Shown here piece after piece: positions 45,776-53,039 of a stretch of DNA of 64,000 nucleotides. Location of the stretch: positions 62,001 to 126,000 of the forward strand of contig NZ_BGJX01000001.1 in NCBI RefSeq assembly GCF_009811655.1, given 5' to 3'. The notes beneath the pieces are model-generated. The model saw only the letters and a list, made by a program, of their open reading frames with translations. It had not been told where the DNA came from and did not search any database. The position numbers and the translations under genes are program-made. Numbering within the stretch: position 1 is the stretch's first letter; each line of letters begins with the position of its first letter. The stretch is from Methylosinus sp. Ce-a6. Its GTDB lineage: Bacteria > Pseudomonadota > Alphaproteobacteria > Rhizobiales > Beijerinckiaceae.

Positions 45776-45919
45776 TCATTTGTTGAGGCGCTGCGGCGCG
45801 ATCGTCTGCGTCATTTCGCGCGGCTGCGGCGTGACATAGGCTACGAGCGCGAGCATCCCCGCATAGGCGAGGGCGGCGAGCACGCCGACAATGACCAAAA
45901 AGCGGATGAGGCTGGGCAA
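45776..45919 (-). CDS. Small single-helix membrane protein upstream of xerD
   Basis: A 47-residue protein starting at TTG with AAAGGGG seven bases upstream: MPSLIRFLVIVGVLAALAYA, then a helix continuing to VAYVTPQPREMTQTIAPQRLNK. One membrane helix and a conserved-looking PREMT tail resemble small proteins found next to xerD in several Rhizobiales. It ends seven bases before the xerD start, so the two are probably co-transcribed. Function unknown. Confidence 0.68.
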   Translation of the reverse strand: MPSLIRFLVIVGVLAALAYAGMLALVAYVTPQPREMTQTIAPQRLNK

Positions 45920-46045
45920 GAATCGGCCCCTTTCGAGAAGAACGCATGGCAGCTATCGCCCGAAGCCGGTCGTTTTGCAACCATCGACGCGCCTCGAGAG
46001 ATAGGCGCGCGGCCGCCGCCCGCCACGGGCGATCTCTCGTCAGAG

Positions 46046-46717
46046 TCAACGAACCACCACTTTCGTTCCCACATGGACGCGATCGTAGAGGTCGACGACA
46101 TCCTCGTTCATCATGCGGATGCAGCCGGAAGAGACGTTCTGGCCGATCGTATAGGGCTCGTTGGTGCCGTGGATACGGTAGAGCGAGGAGCCGAGATACA
46201 TGGCTCTCGCGCCGAGCGGATTGGCCGGCCCGCCGACCATATGGCGCGGCAGATCGGGCCGGCGGGCGAGCATTTCGCCGGGCGGCGTCCAATCCGGCCA
46301 TTCGGCCTTGCGGGAGATGGTCTTGACGCCGCTCCAGACGAAGCCCGGACGGCCGACGCCTATGCCATAGCGCAAGGCGCGGCCGCTCGTCTGCACGAGG
46401 TAGAGGAATTTGTTCTCAGAGTCGATGACGATCGCGCCGGGGCGCTCGGACCCGTGGTAATCGACCTCCGCACGCAGGAAGACGGGATCGATCTGGCGGC
46501 GGACATTGGTCTCCGGCGCGCCCAGCGCGGCGAGGCGCGGGCGAGGTCCCGGCTCCGGCGTCCGGCCGGTGACGAGCAGCTCGATGAAGCCGCCGCCATA
46601 GGCGCCGGGCGCAGCCGGCGACACATAGCCGGAAGCGAGGGTGGAAGCCGGGGCCGCGACGACCGGCCCTTGAGCCGGCTCTCGGGCGCGGAAGAGGCTA
46701 CCCCGCCTCGCGCTCAC
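46046..46717 (-). CDS. L,D-transpeptidase (YkuD family), main open frame lacking a signal peptide
   Basis: A 223-residue frame with the YkuD active site: HGTNEP (His), then SSGCIRM with the catalytic Cys. The start at GTG 46717 gives a basic Arg-rich head without a signal peptide, odd for a periplasmic cross-linking enzyme. A perfect signal peptide is encoded just upstream in another frame (46698-46808). Deleting one base in the CCCC run at 46701-46704 would join them into one protein of about 253 residues. Either a frameshift mutation or a base-calling error is likely. Confidence 0.82.
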   Translation of the reverse strand: MSARRGSLFRAREPAQGPVVAAPASTLASGYVSPAAPGAYGGGFIELLVTGRTPEPGPRPRLAALGAPETNVRRQIDPVFLRAEVDYHGSERPGAIVIDSENKFLYLVQTSGRALRYGIGVGRPGFVWSGVKTISRKAEWPDWTPPGEMLARRPDLPRHMVGGPANPLGARAMYLGSSLYRIHGTNEPYTIGQNVSSGCIRMMNEDVVDLYDRVHVGTKVVVR

Positions 46718-46808
46718 CTATGCCGGCAATGACGCGTGGCGCGGCGGCGGCCGACCCGATCGAGGACGCGAAAAGGACGGCTACGAAAACGCGGACTCTT
46801 CTGGACAT
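46698..46808 (-). pseudogene. Out-of-frame signal peptide of the L,D-transpeptidase
   Basis: A 36-codon frame from ATG 46808 reads MSRRVRVFVAVLFASSIGSA, then AAAPRV, a textbook Sec signal peptide with an Ala-x-Ala cleavage site, and stops at TAG right after GEREAG. Its end overlaps the transpeptidase frame by about 20 bases in a +1 relation. It is interpreted as the detached 5' end of that gene. Confidence 0.7.
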
Positions 46809-46961
46809 GGAACGCACTGCCCCCGGCGTCGCGGAAAGAGATTCGGCGCGAACGTCTTGCTAGATCTGGACCGGGACAAGAATAAACCGTGAGTTCTAAT
46901 CGTAAATCTGAAGCATTCTTCATGGTTGACGAAAATGAAACGGCCCCGCGCCGCCTGCGAT

Positions 46962-47020
46962 CTAGAGCGTTTCCCGCCGAAGTGGACGCCGGTTCGGCGT
47001 TGGAAACGCGTCACAATGAA
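46962..47020 (+). repeat. Dispersed hairpin repeat, copy after the nuclease gene
   Basis: It reads TAGAGCGTTTCCC, GCCGAAG-TGGACG-CCGGTTCGGC, then GTTGGAAACGCG and an AATGAAAC tail. The outer GCGTTTCC and GGAAACGC also pair. It lies 13 bases past the stop of the minus-strand nuclease gene, in opposite orientation. Same family as 22097, 29263 and 36001. Confidence 0.78.
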
Positions 47021-47033
47021 ACACGGAAAGACC

Positions 47034-48140
47034 CTAAAGATCGATCTCGGCCCACATCGCCGCATGGTCGGAGGCCGCCTCCGAGGCTTTGGTGATTTCC
47101 GGATAATGCGGAAAGAGCGTCCCGTTCTTGCCGCCCCACACGCCCTTGCGGAAAATGCCGCCGCCTTTCGCCGCGGCGAACAGCGCCGGCGAGAGGAGAA
47201 TATAATCGATCTTGTTCGACGCCGCGCCGGCGGCGAAAGTGCCGGGCCGTCCGCCATCGTCGAAATCGGCGTGCTCGCTTATGTCCTTCAGATCGGTCTG
47301 GCGGAGCAGCGGCACGAGCGGCGCGCTATCCGGCGTGTCGTTGAAATCGCCGATGACGGCGACGTGATCCGCGCTCTTGCGCAATTGATCGTAAATCTCC
47401 TTCACCCGCGCCGCCTGCCGCTCGCGCTTGGCGTTGGAAGTCGTCTGCGAGCCGAAGCCCTTGCTCTTGAAGTGATTGACGAGCAGATGCAGCGCATGGC
47501 CCTTGGGCGTGCGGATCTCGTAATGCGCGCAATCGCGGCTGAAGATGCGGCCGGTCTTGTCGCGATCGTCGACATGGCTGTGGATCGCGGCAATGTCGTA
47601 GCCCTCGCGCGTATAGAGGCCGACGTCTATTCCGCGATCGTCATTGCCGTCGATGAGCATGGCGTGGGCGTAGGGCCGACCGCCCTGCCCCTTGATGACA
47701 TTGTCGTTGAAGCGCACGAGCGCCGGCCGGCTCTCCGCCTCCACGACCCCGAGCACATCGGCGTCGACATCGATGATGACGCGCGCCGTGTTGCGCGTCG
47801 CCTCTTCGTTCACCTCCTCGCGCTTCAGCTCGACCCAGCCGATCCAATCATTGCGGCCGCCGGCGACGACCTCCATGCCGGCCTTCGCGCGCTTGACGAG
47901 ATGGCCGCGATTCTGGCGCAGAATCGCGAAAGGGCCGCCGTCGTCGGATTTGTCGAGCTTCAATTCGCCGAGCAGCTTTACGATCTTCTTCTTGTCGGCG
48001 GAGGTGTAGACGGCCTTGCCGAATATGGCGGAGAGCTCGGCCTGCGCCGTCAGCGCCTTTCTGCCCTCGGACCATGTCTCGCCATTCAGCGCGCGAGCGC
48101 GAAGGAAAAGATTTTCGAGATTAAAGGATGCGAGCTTCAT
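47034..48140 (-). CDS. Endonuclease/exonuclease/phosphatase (DNase I fold) family protein
   Basis: A 368-residue protein of the EEP fold. It begins MKLASFNLENLF (metal-binding Asn), has VLGVVEAESRPAL (Glu), HLLVNHFKSKGFG (His), VIGDFNDTPDSAPL (Asp-x-Asn) and ends with SDHAAMWAEIDL (Asp-His). All metal and catalytic positions are present, so it is probably active on DNA, RNA or phosphoesters. No signal peptide was seen. The target is unknown. Confidence 0.88.
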   Translation of the reverse strand: MKLASFNLENLFLRARALNGETWSEGRKALTAQAELSAIFGKAVYTSADKKKIVKLLGELKLDKSDDGGPFAILRQNRGHLVKRAKAGMEVVAGGRNDWIGWVELKREEVNEEATRNTARVIIDVDADVLGVVEAESRPALVRFNDNVIKGQGGRPYAHAMLIDGNDDRGIDVGLYTREGYDIAAIHSHVDDRDKTGRIFSRDCAHYEIRTPKGHALHLLVNHFKSKGFGSQTTSNAKRERQAARVKEIYDQLRKSADHVAVIGDFNDTPDSAPLVPLLRQTDLKDISEHADFDDGGRPGTFAAGAASNKIDYILLSPALFAAAKGGGIFRKGVWGGKNGTLFPHYPEITKASEAASDHAAMWAEIDL

Positions 48141-48272
48141 GGGAGACGAGGCGCCTCACGCGAGATACGGCGGCGGCACGCCGCCAGCCGCGCGAGTATA
48201 GCTCGCGCCGCACCTATTTCAACGGCCATGGAACGTCGAAGCGCGGCCGTCCCTATCCAAGAATCGTCTCGT

Positions 48273-48315
48273 CTCGAGTCATTCCGTGTTTCAATGAAAC
48301 ATGGAACGACTCGAG
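48273..48315. repeat. Long palindrome between the nuclease gene and the membrane protein gene
   Basis: Two 20-base arms (starting CTCGAGTC and ending GACTCGAG) pair with two mismatches around an AAT loop. It lies between the stop at 48385 and the nuclease start at 48140, on minus-strand reading. No T-run follows. The GTTTCAATGAAAC centre resembles the tail of the repeat at 46962. Confidence 0.7.
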
Positions 48316-48384
48316 GCGCGAGATCCAGAGCGACAGCCGGACGCCGCATCCATGAGCCGGACGCCCATCGGCGAGCGGTCCGCC

Positions 48385-49485
48385 TCAGCGCTGCTCCTCT
48401 TCCGGACGCCGCTGGTTCTTGAGCATGTCCGCGACGAACTCCAAGGCCTCCTGTAGAGAGGCGCGTTTGTATTCGTCCGCTTCGGGCGACGGCGCCGGCT
48501 CGGCTGTCTGTTCGGCTCGATTATCGTCACGACTCTCGAACGGCCGATCCTGCCCGACCGCGACGGGCGGCTCCACGGGCTTCTTCTTTCCCGAATTGGC
48601 GGAGAAGGCGTGAGCAGCGGCAGGCGCACGCGGCGGCGCGCCTTTCTCGGGCTGCGGCGCGGTGAGGGGACCTCTGCCGCTCCGACTCGGCGCGGGCTCG
48701 GGAGCCCGCTTCGCCTCAGCGCGAGCGACCGAGGATTTGGACGGCGGCGGCTCTCTGTCTATCGACCCGACAAAAGGCGGCGCTCGATCGTCGAAGAACC
48801 ACGCGCCGCCGACCGAAATCAAGCTGCTCGGTTGCGCCGCCCGGTCCGGGGGAATTGCGCTCTGAGGCGATTCGACAGGCTCGGGAGGCGCCGTCGCGGT
48901 CGCCACCGCCGAGGACGGAAAGCTCGACTGGCTTTCCGTCAGACCGACCGCCGGCTCCGGCCTCTGCAACTGCTGGGCTCCTTTGTCGGAGTCGGCGAAG
49001 ACTTCGCCGGCCGTCGAATGTTGCTCCGCGCTCCTCGGCTCCGGTTCGATTTTCGGCGCGGCGATCTCCGCGCCCCTCCGCTTCGACAGCGGCTCGACGC
49101 CGTCGCTTCGAGACAGGAATCCGGCGCCGAGGCTCGCCGCCCCCACCAGCACCGCCGCCATGACATAGCTTGCGGCGGGTGGCCAACCGAGGTGATTTGC
49201 CCGGCCCGCGACACTTGGATTTCCGGCATCCGGCGTGCGACGCCGATCCGCCGATTTGTTCTCCATCCGGCCCGACTTCGCATCTCCTGTCGCTTTCGCC
49301 CGCGCGGATGCGACGTCCCTCCCGCGGTCGCGCGGAGGTCTTTTGTCCGCGCCGACGGCTTCGCCGCCGCGACGTCGCCGAATCTCCGGCTCGCTCTGCG
49401 GCGCTTTCGGTCGCGCGCGCTCCGCAGGGTTGCGATACGGCGGTTCGAAGACCAGCTTGCGAAGGCCTTCTTTTTCTCGGGCCAT
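48385..49485 (-). CDS. Single-pass membrane protein with long disordered, Pro-rich outer region
   Basis: About 366 residues from the ATG at 49485; starts at 49542 or TTG 49605 are possible. A basic, Arg-rich cytoplasmic part (about 100 residues) precedes one membrane helix (ASYVMAAVLVGAASLGAGFL). The rest is Pro/Ser/Glu-rich and predicted disordered, ending in an acidic helix LQEALEFVADMLKNQRR. No known domain was recognised. It is the last gene of the polysaccharide-locus strand before the repeat at 48273. Confidence 0.6.
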   Translation of the reverse strand: MAREKEGLRKLVFEPPYRNPAERARPKAPQSEPEIRRRRGGEAVGADKRPPRDRGRDVASARAKATGDAKSGRMENKSADRRRTPDAGNPSVAGRANHLGWPPAASYVMAAVLVGAASLGAGFLSRSDGVEPLSKRRGAEIAAPKIEPEPRSAEQHSTAGEVFADSDKGAQQLQRPEPAVGLTESQSSFPSSAVATATAPPEPVESPQSAIPPDRAAQPSSLISVGGAWFFDDRAPPFVGSIDREPPPSKSSVARAEAKRAPEPAPSRSGRGPLTAPQPEKGAPPRAPAAAHAFSANSGKKKPVEPPVAVGQDRPFESRDDNRAEQTAEPAPSPEADEYKRASLQEALEFVADMLKNQRRPEEEQR

Positions 49486-49708
49486 GCGCGCGCTCTCATC
49501 GTCGCCGTCGCGGTTTTCCTGCTGCGAACGGCGACCGACCATCGTCTCGAATTCGGCGGTTTCTTTCACCACGCGCTCGGCCCTTCGGTGTCGATACGGT
49601 CCCAAATAGAACTACGATTGGTCGACGCGATGCGATCGGCGGAATCCGTCCTTCCGCGCCCACGAGGCGAATCCGGCGAGCGCCGCCGCCCGTACGCCAC
49701 ACGCTCTC

Positions 49709-50251
49709 TCACCGGCACGCTCTCTCGCCCAAGGCGATCAACTCGCGCCCCGTGAGAGTGTGCTCAGGATCCGATTCGATTTCGTCGAGCATGTGACGAC
49801 GCACAACCTCCTCGCGCACGCGCGGTGGATAAGCGTCGAGAAGCAACGCATTTCCGGCATGGGAAATGAATTCGCCTTCCAGAGCCGAATGGAACCACAG
49901 GACGGCGTCGGGCATCACGCATCGGATTTTTGCGGCGAGCTTGATCGTGCAGGCGGACGCGCATGTGCCTTCGATCACCACGAGAGCCTCCGCTCTATTG
50001 GCGGCGGCGACCGCGTTCACATAGACGGGGATATCTCCGCCATGGTCTACCGGTTGCGGTCCGAAGAATTTCGTCCAGTGGGTCACCTCATTGTGCGACG
50101 ACGCGATCGTCGGCGAGACAAAACACAGTAGGCAAGCGAGACCGATGACGACCCTGCCCGAGGCGGAGATCATGAACCGCGATGCGCGAAAAGCGGGGGA
50201 CGGATTCGCGTTTCCCGAATGGCGGAGCCGAACCGCCACGCGATTTTTCAT
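49709..50251 (-). CDS. Secreted protein with ClpP/crotonase-like GxCxSACT motif
   Basis: Up to 180 residues. A signal peptide (GRVVIGLACLLCFVSPTIAS) is seen from the internal ATG at 50173, which may be the true start; longer starts at 50251 or 50260 place a basic head before it. The mature part has VVIEGTCASACTIKLAAKIRCVMPDAVLWFHSA, resembling periplasmic ClpP-fold proteins (COG3904 type) where Ser follows Cys and a FHxA segment follows. Peptidase activity is unproven. It lies upstream of the membrane protein gene, same strand. Confidence 0.58.
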   Translation of the reverse strand: MKNRVAVRLRHSGNANPSPAFRASRFMISASGRVVIGLACLLCFVSPTIASSHNEVTHWTKFFGPQPVDHGGDIPVYVNAVAAANRAEALVVIEGTCASACTIKLAAKIRCVMPDAVLWFHSALEGEFISHAGNALLLDAYPPRVREEVVRRHMLDEIESDPEHTLTGRELIALGERACR

Positions 50252-50256
50252 GCTCC

Positions 50257-50799
50257 TCATCGCCAAATCTGCCGGGGAACTTCGTAAGTGATCGGGTCCG
50301 AACAATATTCTTCGCCTCGAACATAGGCGCACGCCACATAATAATGGACGCGGCCGGGAACGACATCCGCGTCGAACAATTGCCCGGACGAGCCATCGGC
50401 CTCGACATATTTCGATTTTCCGACGGGAATGCGGTAGATTCGAAGCTCGCTGTACGTCGGTTCCCATGTCAACACGACGCCGAAGGCTCCCGCGCGCCAA
50501 TCCAAATGCGCTTGCAGATCGACGGGAGCAAATGTGGCCGCCGACGGATCCTCGGAGAGATGAAGCTTATCGTCGCGCGTAGATCGCGGCGCATCGGCGT
50601 CCTCCGAATGGGAGCGCGCCTCGAACAGCGAATGTCCCGCAAGATAGATCGCCCCTGCGGCGAGTAGCGCGAGCGTCGCCGCGCCTCTGCCCGAGCGCAT
50701 TCGCGCGGAGAACATTTCGCGCCACGACTCGGCTCTCGCCGCCGTGCGCAATCCTTCGATCCACCGCAAAGGCGGAGGTAGGCTCGTGTCCGTACCCAT
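50257..50799 (-). CDS. Membrane-anchored protein with fibronectin-like outer domain, unknown
   Basis: A 180-residue protein from ATG 50799 (AGGAATTC upstream). A short cytoplasmic head (about 40 residues) precedes a membrane helix (GAATLALLAAGAIYLAGHSL). The outer part (AFGVVLTWEPTYSELRIYRIPVGKSKYV, GRVHYYVACAYVRGEEYCSDPITYEV as a whole) is beta-strand-rich with a Cys pair, like a fibronectin type III fold. No family was recognised. It follows the O-antigen-ligase-like gene by about 44 bases. Confidence 0.6.
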   Translation of the reverse strand: MGTDTSLPPPLRWIEGLRTAARAESWREMFSARMRSGRGAATLALLAAGAIYLAGHSLFEARSHSEDADAPRSTRDDKLHLSEDPSAATFAPVDLQAHLDWRAGAFGVVLTWEPTYSELRIYRIPVGKSKYVEADGSSGQLFDADVVPGRVHYYVACAYVRGEEYCSDPITYEVPRQIWR

Positions 50800-50843
50800 G
50801 GCGAATTCCTGTGTGAAACAAGCTCGACTCGACGAAGCGCCTC

Positions 50844-52334
50844 TCAGCCGGCCGCTTTCTCGTCCGTCGACGCGACAAGAGGCTCGCGACTCGCCGGCCG
50901 TCGCATCGGCCGACTGATCACACGATCGTCGAGCGCGGCGACGAGGTCCCTCACCGCCTCGACTTTGCGCCAACCAACGAGATTGCCGCACGCGAGCGCG
51001 AACACGCAGGCGAGGCCAGTCGTTCGCAGCGGATAGTCGACCAGAGAATGGATCGCGAGCAGAACGACCACGATGCTGGACGCTCGCGCCAATCTCTGAT
51101 CGAATTCGCAAACGCCATTTTCGGCGCCGCGCCAGACACGCCCGATCGCCGCAAACAGACCGAAGGACAATATGACGACGACCGCGAGGCTCGGCGCGCC
51201 GCCCTCCAGCCAAAGCTCCAACCAATCATTGTGCGCGCGGTTTATCAGCTCGGGCGTGATATGCTGCGGATCTTCGAACATCTGATAGACCGACTCGAAT
51301 GTTCCTATTCCCGCGCCGAAAGGCATATACGAGCTCGCCGCTCTGAAGGTCGTTCGAAAAATCTCGACACGAGGCTCACGCGCGCCGACCTCTTCCACGA
51401 TGCGAGCGACTTTGTCGCTCCAGATCGTCGCCGCCAGCGCGGCCAAGGCCGTCGTCGCCAATAGCGATACTCCGAGGAGACGCGATCCCTTCGCGATTCG
51501 ATCGACCGGGACGAGCGTTTTGAAGCCCTCGAACTCACTCAGCGCCATCGCCGCGAGCCCGAGCCCGCCCAAGAGCGCGAGGAACAGGCCGGCGCGCGAC
51601 CCGGCCGACAAGACGCCGAAAACGAAAGTCGCATAGAGCAGGAAAGCGAGAGCGAGCTTGACAGTCTCGCCCTCTCGCCTGTCTCGAACCCAGCCGATCG
51701 ACCACGCTCCCAGAAATGCCGCCGCGCAATAAGACAGGGCGCTATAGTGGTTTCGATTCGCGAAAAAACCGACCGGCGAGCTCAGGTTGGTGACCTCGTA
51801 AAAGCGCAATGGGGAATTCGGACCGCCATAAGTTTGCGCGACGCCGAGCAACACGCTCAACGCCCCGACCGCGAGCACGGTGACAGTCATCGAACGGCGC
51901 AACGCCGGGCCCAGCAGCGCGGACGATAAGAACACAGCGATCGGCGGAATGAGCGACAGGCAGCTGCGCAGCGTCGACTCCGGCTCGAGGCTGAGCGGAA
52001 GCCACGGAGGATCGACACCCGCGTGAACGAGCCCTTCGTAGATCGTCGAGCGTCCCGGCAGCCTCGACCAGATCGAGGGCGGCAGGAAACACAGCTGCAT
52101 CGACGAGATTGCGGCAACCGCTAGCGCGAAACAAAGCGGACCGAGACTCGAAAGCCGAAATTCCCCGCGCATCAGCCGGATCGACAGCAACAGAATGACG
52201 ACCAAACCGCCCAGCTGCGCGATTGCATCCGACCAGAGGCCTTGTGTCGTGCCGCCGCCCAGCGCGAGAGCCGCTCCGCAAGCCGCGAGGATCGGCCAAT
52301 CGCTAGCCGATCTGAATGATGCTCCACTCTCCAT
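50844..52334 (-). CDS. O-antigen ligase/polymerase family membrane protein
   Basis: A 496-residue protein with about 12 membrane helices and the Wzy/WaaL-type region: VGFFANRNHYSALSYCAAAFLG and a large outer loop ending FGAGIGTFESVYQMFEDPQHITPELINRAHNDWLELWLEGG, where RAHNDWLE is the family hallmark. It joins or polymerises sugar chains on the periplasmic face. It is one of two polymerase-like proteins in this locus; the other is EpsG-type. A terminator lies just upstream (52366-52398). Confidence 0.9.
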   Translation of the reverse strand: MESGASFRSASDWPILAACGAALALGGGTTQGLWSDAIAQLGGLVVILLLSIRLMRGEFRLSSLGPLCFALAVAAISSMQLCFLPPSIWSRLPGRSTIYEGLVHAGVDPPWLPLSLEPESTLRSCLSLIPPIAVFLSSALLGPALRRSMTVTVLAVGALSVLLGVAQTYGGPNSPLRFYEVTNLSSPVGFFANRNHYSALSYCAAAFLGAWSIGWVRDRREGETVKLALAFLLYATFVFGVLSAGSRAGLFLALLGGLGLAAMALSEFEGFKTLVPVDRIAKGSRLLGVSLLATTALAALAATIWSDKVARIVEEVGAREPRVEIFRTTFRAASSYMPFGAGIGTFESVYQMFEDPQHITPELINRAHNDWLELWLEGGAPSLAVVVILSFGLFAAIGRVWRGAENGVCEFDQRLARASSIVVVLLAIHSLVDYPLRTTGLACVFALACGNLVGWRKVEAVRDLVAALDDRVISRPMRRPASREPLVASTDEKAAG

Positions 52335-52365
52335 CGAATGCCTCGAACGCGATCTCGACAGTCAT

Positions 52366-52398
52366 AAAAGCGCGCGCCCCGACCAGAGGCGCGCGCCT
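52366..52398 (-). terminator. Rho-independent terminator between the FecR-like and ligase genes
   Basis: GCGCGCGCC and GGCGCGCGC form a nine-base GC stem with a loop of about nine bases. In the minus direction it is followed by TTTT. It lies 18 bases past the stop of the FecR-like gene and 31 before the ligase start. Confidence 0.7.
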
Positions 52399-52415
52399 TG
52401 CCGAAAACAGGCGAA

Positions 52416-52862
52416 TCAGGGGCTGATCACCAGGAGAACGGTGTTGCCCCCACCGCCATTGCTGGGGAGGGCGATGCCGGCGGCGATGCCGCCCGCGGCG
52501 AGCAGGGCGGCCGGCGCCGCCCATTGGCCGAGGTTCTGGTCCAGCGATTGCGCTTTCGCTCCTTCGATGCGCTTCGAGCACTCTTTGGCGGAGGTCGAGA
52601 TCACAGTGATCGAGCGCGCGCCGATTTCACGGTCGCCCTTGCACTTGCCGCGCAGAAAGGAAACGATCGCCGAGCCGTCGCCCACCGCCAAGCGGTCGCC
52701 TTCCGACAGCTGTGTTCCCCGTCTCGCGGTGACGATGCCGTCCGAGGTCTGGACAGACACTTGTCCCGACGTCTCGCTCAGCACAGCGACAGGCGCCGCG
52801 AGCGCAACGTCCGCGGTCAGCATGACCGCGACTGTAAAAAACATCTTCGGCGCAATTCGCAT
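52416..52862 (-). CDS. Small secreted FecR-like protein
   Basis: A 148-residue protein from ATG 52862 with GGAG upstream. A signal peptide (MRIAPKMFFTVAVMLTADVA, cleaved near ALA) precedes a FecR-like beta domain: AVLSETSGQVSVQTSDGIVTARRGTQLSEGDRL and AVGDGSAIVSFLRGKCKG. Two Cys may form a disulfide. A C-terminal hydrophobic Ala/Gly stretch (AAPAALLAAGGIAAGIAL) may anchor it. FecR-like secreted domains occur in polysaccharide loci; its role here is unknown. Confidence 0.7.
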   Translation of the reverse strand: MRIAPKMFFTVAVMLTADVALAAPVAVLSETSGQVSVQTSDGIVTARRGTQLSEGDRLAVGDGSAIVSFLRGKCKGDREIGARSITVISTSAKECSKRIEGAKAQSLDQNLGQWAAPAALLAAGGIAAGIALPSNGGGGNTVLLVISP

Positions 52863-53039
52863 AGCAGATCTCCATTCGAATGACTTGGTTCCAGAAAGCA
52901 AGGTCACGCCATCGCGCACATCGGAGCGTCGACTCTCTACGAACAGAAATTTCGACGCCGGAAAATAGCAGGCGGCATTTTATCCGACAAACGAAATTTC
53001 GACCTAGGTAGCGCGGCGCCTCGAGCTTCGGCGCGATCC

